From Marisa cornuarietis (Eukaryota > Mollusca > Gastropoda > Architaenioglossa > Ampullariidae): a DNA stretch of 64,000 nt. Shown here one piece after another: positions 49,242-61,241 of the stretch. The notes beneath the pieces are model-generated. The model saw nothing but the letters and a program-made list of their open reading frames with translations. It was not told the origin of the DNA and did no database searches. The stretch spans positions 3,348,001 through 3,412,000 of the forward strand of contig SMMW01000003.1 of NCBI GenBank assembly GCA_004794655.1, read 5' to 3'. A program made the translations under genes and the position numbers. The first letter of the stretch is position 1. Every line of letters starts with the position of its first letter.

Positions 49242-49366
49242 CCTGTCATTGTTCTCGTAGTCGAGTTTCCGCACGAGAAAAAGAGCCCCATTGCCTTCTA
49301 TCACACCAAATGTTGGAATCTGTCCGTTACCAGAATCAATAAAATAAGACAGTCTGTTGTCGTCCG
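49242..49366 (-). CDS. CadN: Copy B exon 16: cadherin repeat middle
   Basis: 125 bases; acceptor CATTTTCAG, donor GTGAGA. It encodes DDNRLSYFIDSGNG and FLVRKLDYENNDR, the LDYE strand. Confidence 0.88.
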
Positions 49367-49622
49367 CTGAAAATGAAAACGGAAAATAGGTTATGTGTAC
49401 GAACTGAAGGAAAGAGATCAAAAGAAAGAATAAAAAACAATGAAAGAGTCAGATACAACAAAACCAAAAACCAACAAGATTGAGTGCAGGAAGAAAGAAA
49501 AAAATCGAAAAATGAATAATAACAAGTAGAGACCAAAAAAGAAAGAACTGAAGAAAGATCACAGACAGCTTATCATGATCTCCAGATGTAAGATAAGGCT
49601 CTAGAAGAAAAGATCTACTTAC

Positions 49623-49769
49623 AACTGTCGGGATCTTTAGCCGTAACATAAGGCCAGATGAGCGAGTTGAGGTCATAGTCTTCAGGCACTGTCAGGTTGT
49701 ACAGGCTTTGATCGAAGTATGGAGGGTTGTCGTTAACATCGTTGATGGTGACCCTGACGGTGACGGAAG
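49623..49769 (-). CDS. CadN: Copy B exon 15: cadherin linker and repeat start
   Basis: 147 bases; acceptor GCTGCAG, donor GTAAGT. It encodes VTINDVNDNPPYFDQSLYN, a canonical linker, and TAKDPDS. Confidence 0.9.
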
Positions 49770-50085
49770 CTGCAGCGACAAACACATAGTGACTAGAGGT
49801 GACCTTGACACAGCTGGACAGAAGCTGCCGTGCGTGCGTGTGTGCGTGTGTGTGTGTGCTAACAGTGACGATGGAAGAGAGTAAGAGATACAAAATTATA
49901 ATCTACACGAACGTATCTGCTCATCTTAGTCATATCTATACGTGAGTTTCATGTCAATACGTATATGTGCCGTGTCTACATGTAAGTCATGTTTATACGT
50001 ACGTTCGTGTCATACCTTTATGTATGTGAGAGTCATGTCTAAATGTCAATGCCCCTGTGTATATGTTTACATGTTTTGTCTCTAC

Positions 50086-50284
50086 CTGTATTTGGACTGG
50101 GGGTGACGGTTGTAAACGCTGAGGGGGCCCCGTCCTTAGCGATGACGTTTATCACGTATAATTCTTTCTTCTCGCGGTCAAACGATCGTCTGCTTTTGAG
50201 AACCGCAGAACGGTCATCTTTCTGGACGAGTTCGAAGTCCATGTTGTTGCTGCCGTTGTCGGCGACAGAAATCTCAAATGTTAG
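50086..50284 (-). CDS. CadN: Copy B exon 14: cadherin repeat
   Basis: 199 bases; acceptor TTTTTAG, donor GTAGAG. LTFEISVADNGSNNMDF, then the DREKKELYVI strand and AKDGAPSAFTTV. Ends with one base of an Ala codon. Confidence 0.87.
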
Positions 50285-50683
50285 CTAAAAAAGTAAAAAA
50301 AAATTAGCAAAAAACGAACAAACTACAAAAACAAAAACAAACAGCATATCATTTTCTCTTTGTAATCATTTTTTAACATACCCATTATAGTCAACTCCAC
50401 CAACACAAAATATAGATACAAATGCGTCTGCATTTGACACCACTCTTTTTCTCACGCACGCACGCACGCACGCATTATCTCGTCACTTGCAAAACAAGTA
50501 TATTTTATAGTACCACACAATATCAGTTATAAACATTCAGTTTGTCATATGATAACTAGTTAATAGGGCTATAGTGTTGGTGTCGCACTTCTGCTTTATG
50601 ATATAGTACTATGTACTCCGGTACTATGATATAGTATAAGGTAGAATAGATACTTTGGGGAACGAGTTAGCTTGTAAGGCAGT

Positions 50684-52370
50684 GTTACGGCAACAGCCGC
50701 CTTGATGGCACCAGGCCAGGGTGGTGGACAAAAGGACCAGGCCCCGTATGCATGTAGCCCGGAAAAGGGCTTTATTCAAGAATAGCGCCTATTAGGGTAA
50801 ATAACAGTGAAAAATCTGTATGCATGGGAGCCCGGAAAGGCTTTCCGGCCTGGCAGACCACGCATAAAGTTATTCGACCTCTCGGGGCTGTATAATTCGC
50901 TATTCACGCAGCAAAATGGCGGCCCTCATTGTTTTTCACCGCCGGGTATCTCTTTGGGATCAGCTAGGTCGGGGGATGGATGGTCGCTTACGTCAGCGCT
51001 AGTGCGGGACAGAAGTGGGTATAACGGCAGTTACCGCCGCAAGGGTTTTGTCAGGATGGGACTGAACAGGCCAGGGTGCGGCCGTTAATTGTAAGGCTAC
51101 GTATACCCTGTGCGGGACAACAGAGCTTTTTTTTATTGTCAGTGACTGGACACCAATAGTGAATAGAGAGTCAGACGGGATGGCGCCGCAGTCGCAGATC
51201 GCGTCACTAGAAGGAGGAGGTAAGGAGGAAGCGGAGTGGGCAGGGATAAGTCAAGACTGACCACTGGTTTGTTATGTGTTAGGTAACGATTGGTTGTAGT
51301 ACGCAGAACTCATAATTGGTAAGTCAGTGACCACCTGTCCATCATGTACTAGCTAGGTAGTGATTGGTCATAGGCAGGTAACAGAATGGCAGTGAGTGTG
51401 TGTATAGGTGATTAGCCAATCGCAAGAGATGACGAATGCCAGAGACGAGGATTTAACATCGTGTCAGCCGAGAATCGGCGTCTTTCGCACTGATTGCTCG
51501 AGGAGAAGGTTGGAACAGAGATCTGTTCAAGGGGGGTCGGACTCTCCGCTATGAGTCTGGTCTTGGAATCGTGATAGCTCCGGCACAGCCGACTCAGAGT
51601 GCGTAAGGACCCACTCTTGTCATAGAGTGCGCAGCGTTTCCATTCCAGTGGCTGTTTGGTCGCAACCAGCAGAGGCAGAAGCTGGTAGATAAACGCGGGT
51701 CCCTCATTACGCGGTTAAGCTCTGATCGCAGTCCGGCCTTGAAGAAGAAACACACCAAGATGCGTTCGTGAGCCCAGACTTGACGGCTGAACAAAAACAA
51801 CAAGTTGCGAAAATATTGGCTACTTTCACCGACGTATTGACGGACAAGCCGGGTCTCACTTCGCTGGCAGTGTTTACAGTCACGTTGAACAGCAATGATA
51901 GACAACAAAGTCCTGGAGATCAAACATCGAGGGCCCTCCACGTGGAAAAAGACAGTCGTGTGAAGAGATAGGTGGCGAGTGTGTGTCTGTCGAGTGTAGT
52001 GTGTTGTGTGTAGTAGTTAAGCTAATTAGTGAGTGACTCACGTTATCTGGATTAGGAGTAGAGATTATACCGGGAAGCCTAGAGAGCGAGCTAACATTGA
52101 AATTTGCAGTATCTTTTATGTTAAATTGGTCAAAACTCTCGATTATTAATAATTGTTTTATGATACTAAATTGCCTTGTGTTGTTCTTGGGGGCGTACGC
52201 TGGGGGCTCAGAGTCAGTTGATCTTTATTAGCAATTTAGTATAAGTGTGTGCGTACACGTACATGTCGGCGTGAGTTGGTCGAGGTGTCGAGAGTGTGAT
52301 TAGCCCGAGGCGACGGCAATCGCAACTTCTGACCATCTTCGCGTGCTCTTTCCCCGGAGTTCACGACACA
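50684..52370 (+). mobile_element. LTR-retrotransposon (gypsy-like) remnant
   Basis: A pol-type segment is readable at 51768-51971: LTAEQKQQVAKILATF then TDVLTDKPGLTSLAVFTVTL, the motif found just before the RT of Ty3/gypsy elements. TGGCGCCGCAGTC near 51180 could be a primer-binding site, and TGTTACGGCAACAG near 50683 an LTR start. A second LTR, protease and RT were not found. Boundaries are approximate. In the intron between exons 14 and 13. Confidence 0.55.
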
Positions 52371-52581
52371 TTTGAGGAAACCATAAGCAAGATATCATGT
52401 TAGCAAGATATCATGTGTGCAAACATCCCTTGTGTTGACATGCGGAAACACTATGAAGCTTCATAACATAAACCTTGAGCGAGTACAAGTGCGACAGACA
52501 AAATAAAGTATGCTGCATGTAAGACTGGTTGATGAGAAAACAATTCCAAGCCCCTCAAATAAAATCATTGGTAGAAGATAC

Positions 52582-52701
52582 CTTGCTAAACTGTGGAGTG
52601 ATGTCCAAGTCCTGGCCGGTAATGGTCAGACATTCTTGACCCGGGGGCAGATTCTCGGTCACTGAGCCCAGGAAGCGGCCGTCACTGTCAGAACCATAAT
52701 T
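52582..52701 (-). CDS. CadN: Copy B exon 13: divergent cadherin segment
   Basis: 120 bases, phase 0 to 0; acceptor CTGTTTAG, donor GTATCT. It encodes GRFLGSVTENLPPGQECLTI and ITGQDLDITPQF. It was located by splice signals and phase, since no long open frame marks it. Confidence 0.78.
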
Positions 52702-53309
52702 CTAAACAGCATAGAGAAGCACAGTTAATGACAAAGTGGCATATTTTCTTTTACGTATGTCGATAGATATTAGCGATATAGACATACTTCGTAGATATGA
52801 AATGACCAGTTTACAAACTTTGCAAATTTCACATATTTCATCTGTGAGCACCGATAGCAGCGAGCTCCTTAACAAGCGCTTAGATCCCTTGCGACCCATA
52901 AGCCACAATACCACCGCCTATTCAACATAAATAATGGTTCCGATCAGACTTGTATCATCAGAGAGACTTTGCTAATAATTATAGCATTGGAGGTGAGTCA
53001 TTTTCTTTCTTTTTAAACTTTGGTAAATATGATGCTGTTTGTATGATGATGATGTCCATTTGTAATGCGCAGGTATCCATTCTGCAAAAATATTACACAA
53101 AGTCAGAATTTTTAGTTTTAATTATTATACAGAAACAAAACGTATTTATTAGAATATCTCATTTCGCTAACGTGTTAGTGGACAGTTTTCGTAAAATTTT
53201 ACGAAACCTATTGCCTGTTGACTTATGATGGATTTGCGTTTGTTCATAGATATTTGTTTGCGAATGATGGATAATTGATACTGAAATGCTACACACCTCG
53301 ATAGACACC

Positions 53310-53453
53310 GCGGGGAAAGAGGAACAGAGAGAGTCCCGAAGAGACGTGGAGGCGAACCATCGAAAAGGACCTCAAGAACAGAGGCCTATCACCCGAGACA
53401 GCCCCCAGAACAGCAGCAGACAGAACCAGATGGAGGTGCTTGCACAAACATAA
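53310..53453 (+). mobile_element. LINE C-terminal scrap
   Basis: Short open patch RGNRESPEETWRRTIEKDLK then PRTAADRTRWRCL, typical of the C-terminus of metazoan LINE polyproteins; about 110 bases from exon 12. Confidence 0.55.
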
Positions 53454-53563
53454 ATCTATCTTATAATGAGGTCGCAGTCGAAATTGGGGGTTCCTCTTCT
53501 TTTAGAATACTCAATAGATTCATGAAAGTGAGGGCTTGTCTCAAAGAGAAAACTTCTACTCAC

Positions 53564-53707
53564 AGTGTACACCATTCCAGTGTAGTTCTTGTCAAAACTG
53601 GGAGGTTTGCTGGAGCTGGTTATGACGTTCACAGTTACGGAAACTGTGCTGTTAAGGGGAGGTACGCCCTTGTCCTTCGTCATTACTGTCAGACTGTACT
53701 GAGTCTT
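53564..53707 (-). CDS. CadN: Copy B exon 12: cadherin repeat end
   Basis: 144 bases, phase 0 to 0; acceptor TTTTTGCAG, donor GTGAGT. YSLTVMTKDKGVPPLNSTV is the G-strand region; the linker is atypical (SSSKPPSF), like exon 9. Confidence 0.87.
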
Positions 53708-53879
53708 CTGCAAAAAATAGGCATTAAAATAACATGAATGTAGAGCACATAAAGTATAAAGCATGAATTCGAACTGAAAATGGTACAGATAATGAACACA
53801 AACTGTAGAGATACGCGCACTGATACACTGGAAAAAAACTGACTTTCTGCCTCTCGTTTGAGACATTTTATAATAAAAT

Positions 53880-55250
53880 GTTACACGTGGTACTTAAATT
53901 TAATGGTGGATTTTACGTTGTACGTGCCTTTATATGTGAGAAGGCAAAAAAAATAAAAGTAGAATGTATGTGAGTGTGAGTGTGTGTGTGTGTGTGCGTG
54001 TGCGTGTTTCTAGTTTCCATTTATTCAACGCATTTTCTGTAGGGAGAGAAGTACGGTGTTACACCTCGATCGATCCAGGAGAAACTTTAGAGAAAGTATA
54101 CAGAAAAAACAATATAAAGTGAGTGGCTTTTTAAAACTATCTCTTTGGTCTTAGCACTGAATTCACTATGGTTCAATGAAATAATTCACTGTGTCCAGCA
54201 GATGCTCTAACTGTAATCCCATTAGTAATTTCTGTCTTGAAACAAAACTAACGTGTTTGTGTATACATATGCTGTCCTGCAGAGTAACATTCTGTAGTAT
54301 CAAAAAAGAACTCTCTCATTCTAGAAAAGGAATTACTACAATCAAAATCTCATGAACAGAAGGCCAAAATTTTGGATTCGTACCATAGTTCCCACTCTAG
54401 CCTTCAACAGTAGCCTGCTACTGCTACCCAGCTAGACAGGCAACATACTCGTTTTGAAGTACACCCCTATACGCGAAAACACGGGAGAGGGATGGAGGAA
54501 AAGGAACAGATGAACAGTTGCACAAAACTATTATGGTCAGGTCATTTATTTAATGAATGGCATCTTGTGTAAATATACCGAACAATGTATCAGCCGTTGC
54601 TTTAACCATTCCTGTGTCAGTAACGCACTGTTTTGTCTGCTGCTATATACCGACTTACACAATAAAAGTCATCAGTTTAAGCTCCGAAAACAGACCTCGC
54701 ATAATGAGATGGAAGGCACTCGTTGGCTTTTAAGCCGTCAGTCTCGGGAACAACCTGCCTAAGCTGATGATTAAACCTCCATCATTTCATGTTTTCAAGT
54801 AACGTCTAGGCAAACATTAAAGCAGAACTTTAGTTACCGATCGATTTTCCTATTTGCTATGATTGATTCAGGTTAAGAGATTACCGGAAGGGGAGTGAAG
54901 TTCCATAAAAGTTCGATTTCAACGTAGAACGTCAATAGGTCCAAGGCCGTCTACAAAATGACTTATACTATGTTATCTATGAGTTAACAACTATACAAAC
55001 CCATAAAATTTATTTTAAAAAATGGAAAGTTATGTTTATATTTTCCATTTGTAGTTAAATTACCATCAGATATTTTTCCAGCCGCACCGTTGTTTAGAAA
55101 TGATTTGATATTGTTATTAAATGGTGAAACTCACATTAAATATATGAAATGGAAGCTCTAGCAAGTGAAACTAACACCGCATTGCACTGACTGAATAAAA
55201 GCAACAAGCTGACAAACAGAGAAAATATTTTATTACCAGTTTGCTGTTCC
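53880..55250. other. Intron 11, nothing recognised
   Basis: No domain, RNA gene or clear element seen beyond a short (GT)n run near 53980. Short open frames are unsupported. Confidence 0.4.
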
Positions 55251-55270
55251 TAAAAAGAATTTGTTCTCAC

Positions 55271-55564
55271 CCCTTGCTGAAGCGGTTTATCCAGGTAGAT
55301 GAAACCGTTCGACGGGACGACGCCAAATGTGCCGTTGGAGCTATCGAGGAGGGAATATTCGACCTCAGCGTTAGCACCCGTGTCGTTATCGTATGCACGG
55401 ACTGTCACGAAAGTTGTTCCGAGACTAGTGTCAATGGTTATGTTGGAAACATACTGGTTTTTGTCAAAATATGGCGCGTTGTCGTTGATGTCCTGCACTT
55501 GGAATCTGAATGCACACCAACCTTGCAAAGAAGGATTCCCGCCATCTTGAGCATAAACAGTCAC
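55271..55564 (-). CDS. CadN: Copy B exon 11: cadherin linker and full next repeat start
   Basis: 294 bases, phase 0 to 0; acceptor CCACAG, donor GTGAGA. It encodes VYAQDGGNPSL, the canonical linker QDINDNAPYF, then RAYDNDTGANAEVEYSL and GTFGVVPSNGFIYL. Confidence 0.92.
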
Positions 55565-55766
55565 CTGTGGTCATCGATCAAGTTTACAATAAAAATGCGA
55601 CATGGTGAAAATATATCAGTGATAACAGCTTATATTTTTTAACTCAATTTTACAAACAACAAAGATGTTTTTGTAAACGTGACAAAAAGGTAAACAAATT
55701 AACCGATGAAATGCGGAGAAAGGGAAGGGTGTGTTGTTAAAACTGAGAAATAAGAAAATAACAGAC

Positions 55767-55922
55767 CTGAATATACTTCTTCATGTTTGGCGCCTCTCTG
55801 TCGATTCTTCCGGACACACGAATAGTTCCGTTGGTGGGTACGATTTTCAGGTATTGATCAGGTCGGACGAGAGTGTATGTGACTCGACCGTTAAGGCCCC
55901 TGTCTTGATCCGTAGCAGAAAC
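55767..55922 (-). CDS. CadN: Copy B exon 10: cadherin repeat core
   Basis: 156 bases, phase 0 to 0; donor GTCTGT (weak), acceptor TTTAAG. VSATDQDRGLNGRVTYTL is the calcium motif and IDREAPNMKKYI the following strand. Confidence 0.87.
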
Positions 55923-56094
55923 CTTAAACAATGATTCAATTATCATAATTTGTAACCGCAACGATTTTCATAAAACCACATTCTAATTCGGTCTGCGCAT
56001 TTACAAACCCACAAACTTATTACGAGGAAACACATACACTCGATACGCGCGCTCAAGCACGCACCCCAACACACAAATGTATGCCACCATCTAC

Positions 56095-56363
56095 CTGTAT
56101 GACAAAAGAGTTGTTCGGAGATTCTTCAACGACGCTGGACAAATCGTAGGCTGCGCAGTTAGTGAAGGTGGGCTTGCTGTTGCTGGTGCCCATCACCTGA
56201 ATAACTATATACGTCGTGTTGCTCAGTGAGGTGCCACCTCCACAACAAGCGCCGTCATCCCTGGCGCTGATGTTCAGCACAAACTGGTAGTTGTCCTGTG
56301 TGAACGCTGACTGCAGCGTGATAATCCCAGTGTTAGCTGCCAGACTGAACTTGTTCTGGGACC
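56095..56363 (-). CDS. CadN: Copy B exon 9: cadherin repeat
   Basis: 269 bases; acceptor CCCATCAG, donor GTAGAT. GSQNKFSLAANTGIITL is the F-strand region of a repeat; NISARDDGACCGGG carries an unusual CC pair; the linker is degenerate (TSNSKPTF instead of DxNDNxPxF). Ends in phase 0. Confidence 0.88.
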
Positions 56364-57217
56364 CTGATGGGAATACAGTCAAGAAAACGCACAAATGTCA
56401 GTCGCAGGAAACGCGGAATAGTTCGTGAGGTCAGCAGATTCCTTCCAGCATTTAAATGTTTCCCTATTATTCACACAGGTACAGACACGCTTGCAAACAT
56501 TAACAAGTTCGAACTATGCAGCAACATGGCTCACTTACAAAAAACGACTTTCGAAAGAAAGTTGACAAGATGGAGTAAGGTTTCATCATGGGTATTCATT
56601 TTCAAGTCTGCCGTAAATACAAATATAAATATTGCTTTGGTTTCTATGCCGATACTGTAACATTCTTATAGGACAGTCAAACCCTTAACCTCTATCCGTC
56701 AATGGCCTTAAATTGCGTGCTCATATAGCAGGCTAATAATAATTAATGACTGAGGGTTTCTATAGCAAATTTACCCCATTTTAAATGAGACTCTATGCGC
56801 TTACAACACAGGTAAAACTTCTCGCCCAGGACGTCTTGCCCTCATACACAAAACCGTGTAATATTGCATGAATAACACAACATTGTACAACACAAAAACC
56901 ATAAATGAGAAAGGTAGAAGCCTGTCTCCATGTGAGAGGAAAGGGCAACGATGGACTCTAATTGTCCAATCTGCCTGGTAACGTTTTTTTTCACCGTCCA
57001 AGAGTTAAATATGAGATCTACAATGCGTATCATCTATCATCATCGGACCACCGATCCTGTGCACCTCATAAAGGACCAACAGATAAAGATGGGCCTTCTT
57101 TGTTTCGGCCGTACGACTTCTGAATGATAATTCATGTAAATGAATGTAGATCATATGTAAGCATGAACCATGTTTTATGAAATGGGGGAGAAGTATGCAT
57201 TGGTGTTTTATGGCGAG

Positions 57218-57360
57218 CAAGCAACTAAGGCTATTTCACGGAAGGCAGACAGCCCTGTGAGCAGATGCCACAGGCAGAGAAAAAAAAACAGCGTGCCCGA
57301 GACGAGAGCTGAACCCAAGACAGCCAACCTTCACTAAATTGGTGACAGGCGCTAACAGCT
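57218..57360 (-). repeat. tRNA-derived SINE-like repeat, copy 2
   Basis: The reverse complement shares TTAGCGCC, GAAGGTTGGCTGTC, GGGTTCAGCTCTCGTCT and the distal ATAGCCTTAGTTGC with the copies at 211 and 63198. It sits in the intron between copy-B exons 9 and 8. Confidence 0.6.
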
Positions 57361-58034
57361 GTATGAGAGTCTATTTGGTGGAGCGGATATAAATGTGTTG
57401 TGGCATCATTCTCTAAATAGACTACATTGCGGTACACCACAGTAGTTATAAGCTGGCAATATGCAAGAGAATCCACATTGAGCAATCTATAAAACAGAAA
57501 GAGCATGTTACTGTCAGCTGAGCATGTATAATGAACTTAGAAGATCCTGATGATGAAGACCACAACAAAAGTTATGCTACATTCTTTATGCATTTGGTGT
57601 ATTCTAGTTTTCTCTGTGTCTCTGCATTAGAATGTTGGATGTTTGTGTCTTTTGTTCTGGTCTAGTAAATAAATAAGGGCAAATCATGCAAAAGAAAATA
57701 CAAATTTGCACACCTAAAAAGCTAAAATCATGGTACACAACAGTAGTGTATCAACTGATAAGCTGGTCATCTTTGTGTGTGTGTATTTTGTAGTAGCCGT
57801 AGCAGTAGCAGTAAGAGTAATTTATTGGTTTTAATTCAGTGTATAAACACAGGTTTTCAGTGATAAGATCATAAATATAGAAGTTTTGGTAGCACTTTTT
57901 CCATACCTACAAATGCCATGTAAACAAAGTATATAAAAAGCATGGGGGTTTCCAATTTATACATGAAATATTATTTACTGTTTCATGTGCACAGCAGTCA
58001 CTACTAATGGATCCCAAACCTTTTGAAATGTGCA

Positions 58035-61000
58035 ACACTTCACCTTCTTCTTCTTATTATTTTTTTTCGCCCCCAGTGGAGCATAGGGCCGCAACTACAC
58101 CACGCCAGCGAACCCGGTTCTGGGCCTCTCTCCCCAGTTGGGTCCATGTCATTCCAGCTGCCTCCACCTCGCCGTGGACCGATCTTCTCCATGTCTGTCT
58201 GGGTCTCCCAACCCTGCGTCTCCCCTGTGGGTTCCAGTCCAGAGCTTGTCTTGTTAGATTTTCGGCCGGCTTTCGCAGGGTGTGGCCGATCCAGCCCCAC
58301 TTTCGCTTCTTGATGTCTTGGCTGGCAGGTTTCTGGTTGGCTCTCTCCCACAGGTATGCATTGGAGATTCTCTCGGGCCATCTGATGTTGAAAATGTGCC
58401 GCAGACATCTGTTTATGAATGTTTGAATCTTCCTGGTGATGTTGTTTGTTACTCGCCATGTCTCAGACCCATATAGAAGGACAGATTTTACGTTCGTATG
58501 AAAGATGCGTATCTTGGTGTGCTGAGATAGTGCCTTGGAATTCCAGATGGGTCGCAGGATGTGGAATGCTTGCCTGGCTTTATTTATTCTGCTTCTTACA
58601 TCTTCATCTGCACCTCCATCCTTGGTGACTATGCTGCCTAGGTAGATGAAGCGGTCTGTCTCTGTAATACATTCCCCGTGTAGCTGAAGTGGGGTTTCTT
58701 GCTTGTTGTTGATTCGCATTGTCTCTGTCTTCTTGATGTTGATTGTCAGGCCAGTTGTCGCTGCTTCTTCTGAGAGCCGAGTGAGCTTTGTCTGTGCATG
58801 TTGTTGCTTGTGGGACAACAGGCTGATGTCGTCTGCAAAGTCAAGATCCTCAAGCTGCGTGGCAAAGGTCCATTGAATGCCTGTGTTGCTATTAGAGGTT
58901 GTTCTTCTCATGATCCAGTCTATGACGATCAGGAAGATTGTCGGCGAGAGCATGCAACCTTGCCTTACTCCAGTCCTCACTGCAAAGGGGTCAGTCAGCT
59001 TTCCGTTGTGGATCACCTGGCATGTCGAGTCCTCATACAGCAGTTGGATGATGGCAATGAACTTTGGTGGAAATCCGTAGTGCTGCATCAACTTCCAGAT
59101 GGTCTCTCTGTCTACGGAGTCAAATGCCTTCTCAAAGTCCACAAATGTCATGTATAGTGGGGACTGCCATTCGATGGACTGTTCAATAATGATTCGCAGT
59201 GTAGCGATATGGTCTGTGCATGATCTACCCTGCCGAAAGCCTGCCTGTTCTTGCCGCAGTCTCTTGTCTAGGGCATACTTCAGTCTGTCCAGGACGATTC
59301 TGGTCAGCACCTTGCTGGGAATGGACAGAAGCATAATCCCACGCCAGTTGTTGCACTGGGTCAGGTCACCTTTCTTGGGTAGCTTTACCAGATAGCCAAG
59401 TTTCCAGTCTGCTGGAACTTGCTCCTGCTTCCAAGTTTTCTGCAGCAGGGGGTGTAGCATCTCTGCTGCGGCTGTTGGATCTGCCTTGAGTGCCTCTGCA
59501 GGAATGTCATCTGGGCCTGCCGCCTTACCAGTTTTCAGAGACTTGATGGCTTTGATGATTTCTGCCTTGGTTGGTGGGTTGGTGTTCACCTGGAGCTGCT
59601 CGGTGGCTGGGGCAATGTCCAAAATTGTTGCTGGTGGTGGCCGGTTCAGTATTTCTTTAAAATGTTCTGCCCAGCGAGATCTTTGTTCTGCATCCCCAGT
59701 AATGATGTTGCCATTTTTATTCTTTACTGGCCTGCATGCATTGATGTTTTTCCGTCCTGACAGAGTTCTTGTAATTTCATATAGTCTTTTCATGTTATTT
59801 TGCCCAGCTGCTTGTTCTGCCCTTTCTGTCATCCTGTGTGCAAACTGTCTCTTGTCGCCTCTTGCACTCTTCTTCACTTCTCGGTTCATCTCCCAGTACT
59901 TTGCTCGGAGCTCTTCTTTTTCCTGCTGGTCTTGACACTGGCTGATCTTCTGCTTCAGCTCTTTCCTTTCCTCTATCTTTTTCCAAGTCCCTATGCTCAG
60001 CCATTCCTTATGTTGTTTCTGTTTCCTTCCCAGAACACGTGTGCAGGCAGCCTTCCAGGTCTCCTGTAATCCTGTCCAGTGGTTGGCCACTGTTTCTTCA
60101 AAGAGTCCCTCCAGTGCCTCAAACCTGTTTTTGACTTCACAGTTGAACTCTTCTTGCTTCCTGCGATCTCTAAGAAACTGCACGTTGAATTTGTGGTTTG
60201 GTCTGTCTGATGACTCATGAAAGGACCTCAGCTTTATCTTCAAAATCGCTACAAGCAGGTGGTGGTCTGAGGCTGCATCTGCACCACGCCTTACCCTGAC
60301 ATCCAGCAGACTTCTTCTAAACTGTCGATTGATGGTGATGTGATCGATCTGGTTTTCTGTCTTTCCATCTGGTGAAGTCCAGGTGGTCTTGTGAATGGTT
60401 TTGTGAGGAAAGACTGTGCCTCCGATTACAAGGTCATTAAACAAGCAGACGTCTGTGAACAGTTCACCATTCTCATTGCAGTTGCCCACACCGTGCTTTC
60501 CCATTATGTGTTTTTTGTCCGTGTTTTCATCTCCAACTTTGGCATTCATGTCGCCCATGATGATCTTCAGGTCTCGTCTTGGAGTACGATCAACCAGGGC
60601 TTGTAGGGAGTTGTAAAAGTCCTCCTTCTCCTCTTCTTTTGCTGCGTTGGTAGGTGCATAGCACTGGATGATGGTGATCTTTCTTCCTTTGGAGTTGAAC
60701 CGAGCTGACATGAGTCGTGGGGAAACTGGTTCCCATGATATCAGTGCCCTTGCAGCCTCCTGTGTCATCAGTACTGCTACTCCTTGTGAGTGGTCATGGT
60801 CAGGATCTTCATGTCCAGAGTAGATGATAGTCTCTCCTGACGAGAGTCTGGTCTGACCGCTACCATTCCATCTGGTCTCACACAGGCCAAGGAGCTTGAT
60901 GCCATAGTTCTTCATCTCCTGTGCTACCTGAGCTGATTTCCCTCTCTCGTATAGGGTTCTGATGTTCCAGGTCCCTATCCTGGTTTTTGCCTTGGCCGTG

Positions 61001-61241
61001 AGAAGATAGGTCGGCGAGCTGACTTCCCGAAGGCTTTCGCCAGCACGCGTCATAGGCCCCTCCAAAGAGGAATCTTCCCGTCCAGGCTCTTGTTGTGGTA
61101 GTGTTGTAGTTGTAGTTTCTGTAGCAAGGGTTGTTTTACAGGGTGGGGTTGCTAACCCCACGCCCAACCCTCCTCCTTCATCCGGGCTTGGGACCGGCAG
61201 GTTACCCGGGGGGTTTCCAGGCGGAGTTACACTTCACCTTC
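58035..61241 (-). mobile_element. Complete-looking RTE-like LINE with perfect 13-bp target-site duplication
   Basis: The element body is 58048-61228. ACACTTCACCTTC occurs exactly at 58035-58047 and 61229-61241 as target-site duplication. The 3' end on the minus strand is a short A/GAA-rich tail. One open frame (58057-61167) fills it. The insertion is in the intron between copy-B exons 9 and 8, in the same orientation as the gene. Intact frame plus perfect duplication point to a young copy. Confidence 0.92.
58057..61167 (-). CDS. LINE endonuclease-reverse transcriptase, 1036 aa (RTE clade, CFDP2-like)
   Basis: Uninterrupted 1036-codon frame. The N-terminal APE-type endonuclease shows TWNIRTL, ETRWNG, QCYAPTN, GDMNAKVG, TWTSPDGKTENQIDHI and SDHHLLVA in the expected order (roughly residues 65-310). 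The central RT shows KAAGPDDIPAEAL, WRGIMLLS, QAGFRQGRSCTDHI, FVDFEKAFDSVDR, RTGVRQGCMLSP and the catalytic FADDISLL. The C-terminal part has YLGSIV and LLYGSETW, then the usual WGWIGHTLRK region. Such proteins nick target DNA and reverse-transcribe the element RNA; close relatives are often annotated craniofacial-development-protein-2-like. All key catalytic residues I can check are present. Confidence 0.95.
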   Translation of the reverse strand: MGVGLATPPCKTTLATETTTTTLPQQEPGREDSSLEGPMTRAGESLREVSSPTYLLTAKAKTRIGTWNIRTLYERGKSAQVAQEMKNYGIKLLGLCETRWNGSGQTRLSSGETIIYSGHEDPDHDHSQGVAVLMTQEAARALISWEPVSPRLMSARFNSKGRKITIIQCYAPTNAAKEEEKEDFYNSLQALVDRTPRRDLKIIMGDMNAKVGDENTDKKHIMGKHGVGNCNENGELFTDVCLFNDLVIGGTVFPHKTIHKTTWTSPDGKTENQIDHITINRQFRRSLLDVRVRRGADAASDHHLLVAILKIKLRSFHESSDRPNHKFNVQFLRDRRKQEEFNCEVKNRFEALEGLFEETVANHWTGLQETWKAACTRVLGRKQKQHKEWLSIGTWKKIEERKELKQKISQCQDQQEKEELRAKYWEMNREVKKSARGDKRQFAHRMTERAEQAAGQNNMKRLYEITRTLSGRKNINACRPVKNKNGNIITGDAEQRSRWAEHFKEILNRPPPATILDIAPATEQLQVNTNPPTKAEIIKAIKSLKTGKAAGPDDIPAEALKADPTAAAEMLHPLLQKTWKQEQVPADWKLGYLVKLPKKGDLTQCNNWRGIMLLSIPSKVLTRIVLDRLKYALDKRLRQEQAGFRQGRSCTDHIATLRIIIEQSIEWQSPLYMTFVDFEKAFDSVDRETIWKLMQHYGFPPKFIAIIQLLYEDSTCQVIHNGKLTDPFAVRTGVRQGCMLSPTIFLIVIDWIMRRTTSNSNTGIQWTFATQLEDLDFADDISLLSHKQQHAQTKLTRLSEEAATTGLTINIKKTETMRINNKQETPLQLHGECITETDRFIYLGSIVTKDGGADEDVRSRINKARQAFHILRPIWNSKALSQHTKIRIFHTNVKSVLLYGSETWRVTNNITRKIQTFINRCLRHIFNIRWPERISNAYLWERANQKPASQDIKKRKWGWIGHTLRKPAENLTRQALDWNPQGRRRVGRPRQTWRRSVHGEVEAAGMTWTQLGREAQNRVRWRGVVAALCSTGGEKK

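Noticed and set aside
50807..51088. 93-residue plus-strand frame as a host gene
   Set aside because: Lies within the likely LTR-retrotransposon remnant and has no recognisable domain.
58007..60220. Several plus- and minus-strand frames overlapping the LINE ORF
   Set aside because: Shadow frames of the 1036-codon endonuclease-RT gene.
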